From NCBI GenBank assembly GCA_013365325.1, contig JABVXV010000092.1:62001-126000 (forward strand): a stretch of DNA of 64,000 bases. Direction: 5' to 3'. The notes below the pieces were generated by a model. That model had not been told where the DNA came from, did not search any database, and worked only from the letters and a program-made list of their open reading frames with translations. The position numbers and the translations under genes were made by a program. Positions 1 through 12,278 of this stretch are shown here, in pieces. How positions within the stretch are numbered: the first letter of the stretch is position 1; each line of letters opens with the position of its first letter. The stretch comes from Dipetalonema caudispina (lineage: Eukaryota > Nematoda > Chromadorea > Rhabditida > Onchocercidae).

Positions 1-1153
1 AAAGAGACTTACATTCTCTCTCAGCTGTCAAACCATTCTTTTTAATCATCGATATTATTGCAATGCTATGCAACATATTATTAAAAATAGATAATGTTAC
101 TAAATTTACATGTAACATGTAATTTTCATAAGATGAAAAGATAAACAAAAAAAAAAAGAAAACGATGGAACGAAATGAAAATTAAATATTTACCTGATAA
201 TAAATGATAGACATTACCTTTAGAAAGTATTCAAATAAATACAACGACAAATGATTAGGATAGTATGGAAAGATGATTGTATTGATCACTCTCGCTTAGT
301 TAAAGTGTTATTTCCACTACGATAGTTAAATGAACACTTAAGAGTGAAGATTTTATTTAGAGTATAGAAGAACAGTAAAAATGTGCAAAATTCCTAAAAT
401 TAATGTTACAAATGGAGTTAGGCAAAAATCTAAATTTTTCTAGTTCAATTTTTGTTTCTTTCTCTCTTAATTTGCTAATGAATTAAGCATCGGTTAAATG
501 AAAACAACTGTCAGGTGAAATTTATGTATGTTGATATTATCAAATTTTTCAAATTTTTTTGCTGAAAATCCATTTAAACGAAAGAGTATAATAAATAATC
601 GGATATTTAGATTTTTTTTTAATCAGGAAAAGTTAGAAATGAAAAGATAGGTTACGTTGAATGCGGAAATTTAAACAGCAGAATGAATGAGTGCAAAATA
701 AATACATCATTTCATCAATTCTATATCGCTAATTTTGCATGCTAAATAAGTGGTTTTAAGACATTCATTATTTTTTTCGGAAATTTGTTGGAAAAACAAG
801 GCCTTTTTGAAAGAATTAATAAATAATTTGAAAAAGAATTGAAGAAACTGTTGAATCCAATTGCCATCCAACAAGAGAATAGCAAACGAGTGTAATAAGT
901 TCTCGAGAAAAAGCGTCCTCATAAATCAATTAAGTAAGCGATTCATTCCCGTACTTACATCTTTTGGTAAAAACATTTCCTGAAAAATTCGGTTATTTTT
1001 GATTTGTTCAATACGGAATTTTTCAAAAATCTTATCATCATCACCATGATACACCCATCATTAAAAAATATTCTCATTTTCTACAATTGAAACAAATCTT
1101 CATATTGTCTTTTCTTTATATGCTTAAAAAATTCTCAAATATCATTAAATTTC

Positions 1154-1184
<31 letters not shown>

Positions 1185-2972
1185 ATAAGTAAATCTTGAA
1201 AAAAAAGTCGATATAATGCTCATTTACATATATCTGTATATATCTGTTTTCATTTTCAAGTATTAAATTAAAAGGATCGACAATCATTTCTTTATTTTTA
1301 AAGGAATTTTTTTTACAAATATATGCAGAAAATAAACTGCTTCCAGATTATGATTTCTCATGAAAAAGTAAGAAAATTAAATAATTTCGAATTTAACTAT
1401 GACAAAATTATTTAATTTAACATTTTAACAGTCATTTAATTTTAAAGACAGAATTTTATTACTGATAAGTTAGATCATAGAAAAAAGCATCCAATAATAA
1501 ATATTAAGAAAAAAAAAAAAAAAAAAAAAAAAGACCTCACATTTCGAATGTTGTGGGCTTTTTTCTTGCACAATCACGATAAAAAAAAAAAAAAATGATT
1601 GAATTGTTTGTAATCATTGAAAGGAAGACAATGTTATGATGTTAAACAAATCGATTGATTTCAAGAAAAGGATCGATTAAAAAGAAATGACCCCTTTTAT
1701 TTTTGAGTGCTTAATTTTTTTTGTTTCGGAAAATTTTTTATGTTATATTCATTGAATGTAAAAATGTTGAAATGAGTTTTTATGATAAATTAAATTCGTT
1801 GAAGTGAAGTTTAAAATAAAAAATAATAATAAATCATAAAGGAAGGAAATAAGCTTTCAACCTGTTTAAATGGTTTTTTGAACATGATAAAAAAAAAACA
1901 TTATCGCATTGTTTAATCGATCAAACAATTTTTCCCTTTTTTTTTTTTCCCCTCCAATTGAAATCAATTCCCTTTATTTTATATGTAATGTTAATTAATC
2001 ATTTGATGAAGAATGATGTGGTCAGTATTATTTCTATTTTTCAGTATGTTGTAATTTACTTTTCAAAAATTTTTGTAATCTCATTTTTTGCGTGATAAAA
2101 AGGGCAATCTATAAAAACTTCAGTTTACCTACATTGCTTGAAAAGTTTTTCATTGCAATTTTCATTGAACAATCGAATTTGCACATTCTATGACAAGTGG
2201 AAGCATAAATTGTAAATTAAAATGACTATCCAAGAATTTTTAAAAAATAAAATTTCAAAGTTTATTTCATTGTATTCGAATAAAATTTGATCAGTAAAAT
2301 AATCGCTTAGTTGAACGGTTTCAGTTTTTCAAAGAATCCATATGTGTTAAGAGTAGAAAAATGTATGAATTCATATGTGGTTAAAGGTGAAACTTTTGAA
2401 ATAATCTCATTGATATGAGATTATTTCAATTCTTACTATTCTTTTGTAACTTCCTGATTTTTTATTGTCCAGAAGTTTCTTGACACTAAATGTCCTGAAA
2501 TTTGAAATATCAATTATAAAGTATCACTGTTGAATTAATAACAATAAAGCGTTATCGAAGATAAACTAATTTTCTGAAATATTCAATTTTTTTTAATGGA
2601 GCGATGAATGATAATGAGAGAAAATTTTAAAAAGTAAAAAGATTTTAAAATATGTCGATTTACTTGCTTATTCTCTCATACATTAGTGAAATCGAAAGGT
2701 TGATAGATGATTTTATCGTTAAGTAAACTGACAAAGGAGAAAAAAATTGAGAATTTGCGTATGTTCCATTGATGGACAATTGATGTGATAAAAGTTTCAT
2801 TAATAGAAATGATATGTTATAAAAGATAAGTGGAAAAATTCAATGTTTTACTGTCCGCAAATGGTTGTATGACCCATTTCTGACCTTTTCACATGTTGCT
2901 GACCTATATTTTGTTAACACAAAAGAATGGCAATATCAAAGACCACCGCTGTCATTTTTGTTGATCCGTTCA
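1..2972. other. Gene-free AT-rich region
   Basis: No convincing coding exon is visible. The short open frames are AT-driven and lack splice context. The stretch holds several A homopolymers (about 1154-1182 and 1509-1532) and one perfect hairpin, listed separately. It could contain upstream control sequence for the secreted PAN-like gene that begins at 2973. Confidence 0.6.
2396..2429. repeat. Perfect 15-bp inverted repeat with 4-nt loop
   Basis: The arm at 2396-2410 (ttgaaataatctcat) is the exact reverse complement of 2415-2429, with loop tgat. A 12-bp palindrome (tatgaattcata) lies about 20 bases upstream. No U-run typical of a bacterial terminator follows, and none would be expected in a nematode. 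Its function is unknown. Confidence 0.85.
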
Positions 2973-4685
2973 ATGATTGCTCCTGGTTTTCTCATTCTTA
3001 TTGGAGTCTTTTTTAGAATCATCGAAGCTTATGATCGACCAAGTTTGTTTGTTTTTGTCTCTTTGATTGATTTGTCTAAGAATTAACTGCTTCAAAAACA
3101 TTAAACAAAGAAAAAGAGAGGTAGAGAGAGAGAGAGAGGGAGTATCCCCTGAAACAGGTATAAGCCTATATTCATAATGACAACGATTGAATAACAGATC
3201 GGACTAAATTATTAAGCCATTTCCTTTCGTGATAGAAATTGTTGGATCAAAACTCGAAACAATTAATCTGAAATATCTACAATAGATCTGCGAAGTCGCT
3301 TTTACCAACATCATGGTATTCAAACTCTGAACATTCTTAATTATCTTAGTGGATTACTTTTTTTTATTTTTAATATAAATTAAAAATTTAATACTTTTCT
3401 TACTAGAAATCTTTTCCTGAAAAAATTTACAAAAATTTAAAAGATTGAATTTCACTGAAATTTTAGACCATTTTGGAAATCCTTGTGTGTTGTGCAAATG
3501 CTACGTGGAATATACAGACCGCGATATGCCGATTTCTATCAAACCGTATGGAGTTGCAAATGATAGTTACAGTAGTACGGAAGATCAATGCTTGGTTACT
3601 TGTTTCAGAGATACAGTAAGTGCTTAGTATTTTTTATTTTAAAAATTTGGATTGCATCAAATTGCTTTTCTTGGTTTGGTAAAAATTTATTGATTTGATT
3701 ATAAATAATAACACCGTTGGTTAATTGATAGTTTTCGTTGGATAAAACTGAAAATTAAAATAATCCTGGAATTTAAATCATTAATGTATTGCAATTATTT
3801 AATGCCATTCCCTGATAACATGTTTAAATGAACTAAAAATCTGACAAATATTATATTCAATCCGTTACGAGTTGTAATAACTGAAAAGAATGACATGAAA
3901 ATTACTGAGAATGAATAAGTGATATTGACCATAATAGAGGTCAACAATTTGGACTTATTGCAAAGAAGAATGAGCGAAAATAAACCAGTTTCTCAGTTGC
4001 ATTCATTTATTTATCAATTCATTTATTTGTTCTGCACCAATTACTTTTTGAATCATAGCTTGGAAATCTCCGAAGATAACATTAAATTAAACTGATCATA
4101 AAAAATGATCAGGATGCATTTGATTGATTATGACTTCTATGATAAGTTTCTCATATCTTTTTTTGACCGTAAGAAATAAAAAATTTAACATGAAATTTAT
4201 ACTTGCATCATAAATCAATAAATTAAAACTTTATTGGAATTTTAAATTGGAAACAAAAGATGTAGTTTCCACGCAATCCTCAAAATCTATCAATTTAATT
4301 CTCGGAATCTTTTATATGCAAATGATGGCCATTGTAAGGGATTAATAGAGCATTTGGTCATTTGTTCACAGAAATAGTAAACCTCTCTAAGCCGTTGGAT
4401 CAATTCATAAGCTGAGATCTTAAACAAATGATATTTCAGCGATGTAAAGCAGCTGTTTATGGATTAATTGGTGGACGTGATGTTTTCACGTGCGAACTTT
4501 ATGCGGAAATGGCCGTAAATCAGCTTATCTATGTTCCAAACGTAAACATCTATTTACCGAGGAGGAAATCCGATTGTAAGGTGCTTTGTAAGTTTTTCCT
4601 ATTTCTCACAAATGATTAATTTTTACCTTTAACCATCAGATATCTTAGACATATATTACTATTATTATTAGCTTGTTATTGCGGC

Positions 4686-4726
<41 letters not shown>

Positions 4727-4875
4727 AATGCTTATTTTATTATAAGTTATGATATGTGTTTGCAGATGAACATATGGAAAGTTTGAAGATATTGAATCGT
4801 GGAGAAGAAGTAATTAAGAGAAAGATGAATTATCTCACTTTACTTGGACAACGAAATCATTTTGCATTTGGTTAA
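2973..4875 (+). CDS. Small secreted PAN/apple-domain-like protein
   Basis: The model has four exons: 2973-3042, 3467-3615, 4440-4587 and 4766-4875, giving 158 codons. Phases close exactly at all three introns (donors gtttgt, gtaagt, gtaagt; acceptors ttttag, tttcag, tgcag). The first 19 residues, MIAPGFLILIGVFFRIIEA, look like a signal peptide. Residues 25-110 carry a PAN/apple-like cysteine pattern: CVLCKC, then CLVTC and RCKAAVYG across the second intron, then FTCELYAE, then a further SDC. The C-terminal tail is basic and ends LGQRNHFAFG. PAN domains bind proteins or carbohydrates outside the cell, so a secreted ligand or cuticle-associated role is inference. The first exon is the weakest part because its donor is poor; a different 5' exon is possible. 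No specific orthologue is recognised. Confidence 0.68.
4687..4724 (+). repeat. A homopolymer (about 38 A)
   Basis: Uninterrupted A run inside the third intron of the PAN-like gene. It is one of many mononucleotide tracts in the window. Its length may be imprecise because such runs are prone to sequencing error. Confidence 0.9.
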
Positions 4876-5892
4876 ATTATTAAGTGAATTGATAATTTTT
4901 CATCCATCTTCATAATACAGATATAATTGCGAGTTGATTAAATATTTGTCGTTTAATCTAATATCACTGCATCAATTAGATCTACTAGTAAACTTTTAAT
5001 TATCACCTGATAATACGTAGCGCTTTATTCATCAACAAATGATAACATTTGAGGAAAAGCATCGTTGCAAATTTTTCGCTATCATATTCCATGTCGACGG
5101 ACTAGTAGATTGGTAATTTATCTCAATTTTAGATCCACGTTAATTGTTAAGATATTTAGAGAAAGGAATATGAAGAAAAGAATGCCTTTCTAAACGAAAC
5201 ATTTCTTTTGATCAAATACTGTCACTTATAAATTGCAACGGCATGCAACATTGATTTTTGAATTGATTTTCTTCCTAAAATCTCAAAATTTCAATTTTTG
5301 CTTCGTTTATTAAGGATTGAGCAGAAAGATGAAAACAGCATTTAGCGTGGAAATAAAATTTGGAACAATCCAACAACTGTATGCCTTATTATGCATAAAG
5401 CATTCAATTGAAGTAATAATTTAAATTGTCAAAAATATTCTTTCGGTCATGAAATTGTGGTTTTTCAAACAATTCAGATTCATATATTTGTAAGAGGGAT
5501 ACAAAATAACATCTTTTCACTGACGAATTCAATTCATTGTAAATCTTGCTCAATTCATCTCAAAATTTCAACGATAAATGAATTCAATTGATTTATTGTA
5601 AAACTGAGGGAAAAAATTCGACATCAAATTATTGAAAAGCTGAACGTCTGTTCTAAATAAGCATATTCTCATTGCTGATAAAGTTTGATTTAAATCAGAA
5701 ATGACAAAACTTAAATCTTTTAACTTCAAATTTGAAGAAACGATTTTTTCTTCTCCAAATTAATTTTACATTAGTGATGCAAAGCGCAGACGCCAAATGG
5801 TGATGACAATAGCAATTGGACAGTTGTTGGCGCGCTTTCTTGTTCTATTACCTCTCTAGGGGTCAAGAGATGAGAGGTCAAGACCGAACAGA
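4876..5892. other. Intergenic spacer, likely caveolin promoter side
   Basis: No gene is seen. Composition rises in GC towards 5780-5890, just before the candidate upstream exon of the caveolin gene, which fits a 5' untranslated or promoter segment. No defined promoter motif could be identified. Confidence 0.5.
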
Positions 5893-5940
5893 ATGACAAC
5901 AGTGGAAAGAAATAAGTTATACAGTACTATCAAAGATGAG
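5893..5940 (+). CDS. cav-1: Candidate alternative first exon of caveolin
   Basis: An ATG opens 16 codons reading MTTVERNKLYSTIKDE, directly followed by a good donor (gag/gtaagc). The exon ends in phase 0, and the second caveolin exon at 7401 also starts in phase 0. The exon could therefore replace the exon at 6225 and give a shorter N terminus. It could instead be 5' untranslated sequence containing a short upstream frame. Only transcript data would separate these. Confidence 0.4.
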
Positions 5941-6224
5941 GTAAGCTTTGGAGAAACAGAGAATATGAGAATATTGATAAGTAATGGACTACTGGGAAAT
6001 GGGGAAGGTCACTAGATGGACATCGCTAAGGGTCCGCCTTTTACCGCTATCTGCTGAGGAGTGACCTTATGGGCAGACATTTCTGTCCAATAGCCAATTG
6101 CTTGTTTAGTGGTGCTAGGTTTTGTGAACAGTCTTTACCCGTTGCTAATCAATTACTGCTCCAACAGCTCGCTTCATTCATCCCTTTCATCCCTTAACCC
6201 AGAAATAAAATTAGTCAGAAAAGG

Positions 6225-7990
6225 ATGTCTGATCAAAAAGAGGAAATCCATCCTGAACAGGTGCCACTGAAATTCGACACTGATCCGGAGAAGCTGAAAG
6301 TAGAAACTAATTCTACAAAGGTAACCTTTCAAAATTGCATCTATTTTAACAAATACAAATTGGATTTATTTGGACAAAATAAAATTTTTCTACATTGATT
6401 TCTCATCAAATAATTAAAGAAATACTCCACCAAAAAAAGCTTTTCGTACTTGGAAATTAAATAATGGCTATTGCCATTTATTCATTATTTCTTCAAATCA
6501 GTGGCTTCCGCAATTCCTTTTCAACCGTTCATAACTTTCTCAAGTAGTTTATAAAATTCCCTATAGATCTTTTAATTTAAGTAAGAAATCGAAGAAAGCC
6601 CTTTTCGAGATAACTATCTTTCTGATATATTTTTTTATGAATATATGAAGAAATAAGAATTTTGAAATTTTAAACTAAGCCAACATAGTAAAAAATTATC
6701 GTCGATAGCAGTAATTATTTAGAAAATTGAGGAGTTCTATCATAGCTAAATTTTGAAGTTTCTATACTTCGAAGATCTCTTACTGATATGATTGATGTAA
6801 TTACTGATGATGTCCGGTTGATCAGTGCAGTAAGTCTTTCACTTGTCAAAATGTTTGATTTTTGGAAAGTTTCGTTGGAAGTTCTATTTAATTATTTGTT
6901 TTAACTTTACTTTCAATCGTAAAAGTGAGAAAGGAAAAACATTTTAAATTGTCTCATCCGAAAATAGTTTAATTCTTGAAATACGTTCAATTTCAAAAAA
7001 AAATTTATTTGGATTATTGAACATTTGGTGAAATTCATATAAAAGCGTTTCATATAGTTGCTAAAAAATGGAATAATCGTTGTGGTAGAGAATCAAAATT
7101 GACTAAAATTTGTGAGCAGCAGCAAAATGTAATTTAAAAAATCATGCAAAATTACATTTTCATTAATTTTTTATCCAAATCTTTTAAATGATTTTCTTTT
7201 TTAATGAAGAAATACTCAACAATTATATATAGAATAAATATATGTCTGCCTTTGATTTCCTATTGGGAAAGTCATGAATTTCCTGTTGACAAATTGATTT
7301 CTTCCAAGTGATCATTCGTAAAATTATGGGCGGAATGATTTTATCTCCGCATTTCATGTATATCAAATTTACATTTTTTACCTAGTTTTTTTTTCTTCAG
7401 GAAGAGAGTGGTGAAGTTAATAAGAAGGAACGTAAAAAAATATGTAAAATTTGGCAACGAAAAAGTCCCCGTTCGTACAATTTTGAAAGAGAAAAGGATG
7501 AAACGAAAAAGTCGAGAATGACAACTGGATTGAATTTTGAGAATCGTGATGATAAAGGCCTCAACAATCATATTATTATGGATTTCGGAGAAGTATTCGC
7601 GGAACCGAATGGAAGCCATTCATTTAATTGGACTTGGCTTGCAACCAATCGAATCTTCACGGCTACAAGTGTTACCATTTACAAGCTGTTGGCTGCTTTT
7701 ATCGCCATACCATTCGCCGTATTTTTCGGTATTCTATTTGCGGTTTTCGCGGTAATCAGCGTTTTCTTGTGCACGCCACTTGGAGTATTGCTTGGGATAC
7801 CATTGAATGCTTTTTCCAAGGTTTCAGTTTTTATTGTTCTACTTTTTTCAATTTTACGGACAATGAATTTCTATTTCTTAAATTTATCCGATACCATATG
7901 CTATTTTACTTATTTCACTAGAAGTTGATAAAGAAGCATTGGAAGCTTCAAGTAGTCCAAGAAGAGAACGGACCAATCAGTCAACACTGA
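6225..7990 (+). CDS. cav-1: Caveolin (CAV-1-like)
   Basis: Exons are 6225-6320, 7401-7820 and probably 7922-7990, about 194 residues. The protein would scaffold caveolae-like membrane domains and bind cholesterol. The N-terminal about 75 residues are charged and cytosolic. The conserved stretch NNHIIMDFGEVFAEP, at about residues 84-98, corresponds to the caveolin signature region. It is followed by a scaffolding-like segment (GSHSFNWTWLATNRIFTATS) and a long hydrophobic hairpin rich in Phe, Ile and Ala that ends in LLGIPLNAFSK. The overall pattern resembles C. elegans CAV-1 up to that point. The last exon adds only KLIKKHWKLQ and a short polar tail, so the usual amphipathic C-terminal helix is missing or very different. 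If the last intron (donor gtttca) is retained, the frame instead ends at 7928. The ATG follows a likely acceptor (ttagtcag) by a few bases, which fits SL trans-splicing. Confidence 0.85.
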
Positions 7991-8043
7991 ACATTCGAGT
8001 CATCCATAACTTAGCCAGTATGCTGGTTAAACGGATTGCTTGA

Positions 8044-10362
8044 TGATCTCAAATCATAAAACCTTTCCGGAAGAACGTTTACGAAAGACGATATCTCGTT
8101 GAGACTGAATTGAGACCTAAGATTTCAATCGATTATAACGCTCCAATGTGACAGCTCGGTATATGATCCAGGGGAGGATTCTGCCTAAAACTTCGGATAA
8201 GCTATTCGGAATTTTTAGATGAATGGTTTAAAATTATTAATTGATTGATATGTGTTAACTTGGCCTATGTATTTTTCAGAGCTGGGACTTCATCATATGC
8301 AGATTTCTGAATCCAATTACCAAATCGATCTGTTGCCAAAGAAAAAAAGATGAAAAAAGTGCTATTGTATTGGATGCTTGAATCATATACTTCATTCACT
8401 CATTAATCATTAATTAACTAATTCATTCATTCATTCAACGTAACATATATATCTCAATTAATTTATATGAAAATTTAAATTTGTTGTCAAGTTTTTCAGC
8501 GTCGTAAAACATTTTCCTGAATAATCCTACCTGTTTCCGGCTCTTTTTATACATTCCATAAAATGTTATAAATAAATAATTTTTTAATATGTAGCGGCAA
8601 AAAAAAAGAAACACACATATACATATATGCATAACATTTGAAGAATTCTTATGGAAGACTTAATTGTAATAATCCGGTTGGTTCGTAATTTCTAGTGATG
8701 GTTTAATATTATTAAAATATGGTTTAGGTATCGAGTAGAGTTATTTCAGAATGATAAACTATCATTTGCTGAGAAGTTCCAATTAATTTAACCGAGAATA
8801 ATATCAAATAATTGTTTCCGTCGAAAACATTTACATAAATGCAATAATACTGAATGTTTTATGATGATTAACTTAAGTAAACGCCGGAAATATAAACAAT
8901 ACAGGTTTACCAGTTAATTATTAGATATTTGTGATGAGGTAAAATCATCATACCTCAGATGATCTATGGGAAATTTTATTGTAAAATGACCCAAATATTG
9001 ATGATGACAAATTTGTTATGTCGTGAACATGGATATTATTCCATCACTGCAATCAATTATGCATAAAGCTCACAGTACTTTAAAGATATATTGCACAAAG
9101 GAGCCGTAGTAATAAACATATGGTTATTATAATGAAGTACTGTCCACATGAATGCAAAAAAAAGGAAGACCACACAAAATCCAAGGTCAAATCCATCTGG
9201 ACACTCAGAAAATAATAGGATCTTAATCCTTTGGCTTTTCTTCTTCAACACCCCCCAAGACTTTATGGAAGTTTGTTGACAATTCTACCTGATTTCAACC
9301 CTAACAGAGTTCATGTAATTCGGTTCTATACAAAACCAGTCTTTTGGGTCAATCATAAATGACGAAAGCTTCGATCAATTCTTTTCAATTGTATTAATTC
9401 ATTGTCAAGTTTTTGGAAAGATTTTTGGAATTCATTATAGAATTTTTAAATTTTAATTCGGCAGGCACATTATGACAAAACTGTTACAAATAATTTTTGG
9501 CAAAACAAAAAAAAAATTTAAAAACTTAAAAATTTCTTGTGAAGTTGATTAAAATCGTAAGGATTACATTCAAATGGATGGGAAGGATGATAAGAAATAA
9601 AATAGAGGAATTATCAAATGAAATTTTGAAACAGAAAATGGGATTGCTAAAGATTGCTTCTTTAAGATAAGTATTTACCTGATTGGAAGACACAACCTTA
9701 AAACTGCATGATAAGAATAGTTTGTCATTTAAGGTGATCCACGGATTGTGAGAACACAGATATACAAATGAATAGGGACAATTCTTGCTTTCAATCAAAA
9801 TTTATGATTTAAATAATATTGTTGAAATTACATATTAATAATTAGTAAGCTGAATATTGTAGTTCATAAAAAATTATTTTTGTTTCTGGGATTTGAGGTA
9901 GTAGGATTTTAAATATTTTATTAAATTCATAAACATTAACTTCTTCATTTTGAATTCATTAATTTAATGGGTTAAAATTAAATCCTTTTAAAAAGTGCAC
10001 TCCTTTTCTTCATTGTAATTACACTGTTGAGAATAAATAGATATTGTCTTGCAGCAAAAAAAGTAACATTCAAAAAAGGCACATCTACAAAACGGTAAAA
10101 CATTGATATGATATGAAAAAAAGAGAATGTAATATTTCAGCAATAAAATATCAAGCTCAGATCATTGGCTTACTTTAGCTTTAGATCGCAAAATGTATGC
10201 AAATGGCTTAGTATAGATAATTATCTTTATATCTTCAAGGTAATAAATTTTCAAAAATATCAAAATGCGGAAGGAAATTTTAGCCATCCTTCAAAGTGAA
10301 TTTACCTTTGAAAGTGATATATATCTACAGCTATATCTATCTAATCTATCTATCTATCTGTC

Positions 10363-10417
<55 letters not shown>

Positions 10418-10488
10418 GGAGGGAGAGAAAGAGAGATACAGATTATAAATGCAAGGAAGAAAGCATATGTATGCTTATAAAACGACTG
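8044..10488. other. Intergenic region between caveolin and dif-1
   Basis: No supported gene is seen. A minus-strand open frame at about 9660-9800 ends in a good-looking donor but has no partner exons. The region would hold the 3' ends of two convergent genes (cav-1 on plus, dif-1 on minus). It also contains a compound microsatellite at 10331-10412. Confidence 0.55.
10331..10412. repeat. Compound TATC/TA/GA microsatellite
   Basis: About eight TATC-type units are followed by a TA run and then about 14 GA units. It lies immediately 3' of the dif-1 stop codon on the minus strand and is probably in or next to its 3' untranslated region. Confidence 0.9.
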
Positions 10489-12278
10489 CTACTGTGATGT
10501 TTTTGCCGGCAAATTAGTGGATGCAGTTTCCATGAACTGGAAAAAGCTTAAAGCTAACTCGAATCCCAGAAAACATGCCGCATTCGCCGGAAAGGCACGT
10601 AGCATTACCGGTGTGAAACCTTTGAATAATGCTTTTGGACCCTCTTCACGCATCATTTCTTTGAATACGCTACGTATTCCTGAAAAGCGAAATATTGAAA
10701 TTGATAATAATAGTCGAACGTAAAAACACAAAAGAATAAAAATTATTGATAAAACTATATCAGACCGAAGTTTCTTCATTAATCGATAATAAAATGCTCA
10801 TTTTACATCAACTTTAAAATGAAAAAACTCCTACTAATTCTTTGAGGTTATATTTCAAGAAAAAAAGCAATGAATTCTATGACTTAACCCTTACTTTCAT
10901 ATCTGGCAAGAAAATAAAAAATATTGTTACCTTTCGGATATTTTCCCTCTGGTGCTGTTTGTAAACGCGACTTTAATACATCAGGTGGAATACATAACGA
11001 CCAATTAGCAACACCTGCTAAACCACCCGCCATTAATGTTGACAACGGACTCAAATTTTTAGTTGTATTATCTCCAGCAAACAATTTCTTGAGATATTCA
11101 TAGGTGGCTAAATAAACACTACTGGCTGGAACATCTGCAACAAGAAGCATTCTCAGTAGAAAAATATTTGAAAAGAAATGAAAATCATTAATGACTAATG
11201 TTTATTATAGAAATAGAAAATCTAACAGCGGGAAATGAAAGAGGGCACAAATGATTAGTTCCAAAATGAAAAGAGCGCTGCTTTATAAATATGAAAATTT
11301 TAACCTCTGACCTCTAAGTAAAGTTGCCAATGAACCTCTGTAAATGCTTCTTATGCCGCCCTGTTTGTATAATTTCCGAAAAACATCAACTGGTCCAGAG
11401 TATTGCACTGGATTTGAGGAACCCGCGTGTTGAACCTGAAATCGATTGGATCACTGTCACAAACAGTCTGCTGAAAATTTTCATACTGGAATACTGGAAT
11501 TGTTACTACGACTCAAAATTTTAGTATCTCATCATAATGAAGGAAAATGGAATCAATAAGATTGATAAATTAAAGTCTGAAGAAGGCTTAGTTTCTACTT
11601 GCAAACTGCATCTTTTTGTACAGTAACCTGTAACAAACATTTGATACGTTCACCAGGTACCATGATCACAGTTGTAAAAATGCCAGCAAGGCCACCCGAT
11701 AAGAGATTTTGGCCAAATGTCATTTCCTGATCTGGGGATGTTTGCTGCAACCATTTACCAAACGAACAACTGCCAAAATAAACGGCAAATAATGGTGTAA
11801 CTCCAATAATAGGAGCAGTCATACCCTAAAATATCGTTGGAAAAATATAATAGTAATAATCAGAAATCGAAAATCTGTTCAAATTGAAAAAAAAAATGAA
11901 TTTTCATAAAGCTTATTAATATATTACAACCAAAGTGAATCCGAGGATAGTATTAGAATAACGTATGATAGAATGTAGGATTTTTTAAGAGTTACAAATA
12001 CTATCACATATTCCATTTTAGGATCAGCAAAAAAAAAAAAAAAAAAAAAGACAGACCTTATATAAAGCAAAAAATCCTTCTTTGACAATAGTTTGTTTGA
12101 CACAATCAAATGCTCCTGTATATAATGGTCGAACACCTGGTACCACTTTTGGCATCGTTTGTAATCGTACTTTCACCGTATCAAAGGGATGCCCCATAGC
12201 AACGCAAAATGTACCACCAACACCACCAGCAATAAAATTCTTTAAAATTTCATAATTTGCACTGTCTGATTCCGACAT
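10489..12278 (-). CDS. dif-1: Mitochondrial carnitine/acylcarnitine carrier DIF-1
   Basis: Five minus-strand exons (12057-12278, 11628-11825, 11312-11435, 10931-11134, 10489-10679) encode 312 residues with all phases closing. The protein is a three-repeat SLC25 carrier of the inner mitochondrial membrane. Each repeat has the Px[DE]xx[RK] motif: [20 protein letters not shown] and [10 protein letters not shown]. Long blocks closely match C. elegans DIF-1 and human SLC25A20, including [12 protein letters not shown] and [13 protein letters not shown]. It exchanges acylcarnitines for carnitine for fatty acid oxidation. DIF-1 is needed for tissue differentiation in C. elegans embryos, which is family knowledge. 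The start is the first ATG of exon 1 ([12 protein letters not shown]), followed directly by the first transmembrane helix with GGVGGTF. Several donors are non-consensus (gttact, gtcaga, gtctgt), but protein conservation fixes the junctions. Confidence 0.96.

Noticed and set aside
9660..9801. Minus-strand frame ending at a good cag/gtaaat donor
   Set aside because: No upstream start or downstream exon on the same strand could be joined, and it lies beyond the clear 3' end of dif-1.
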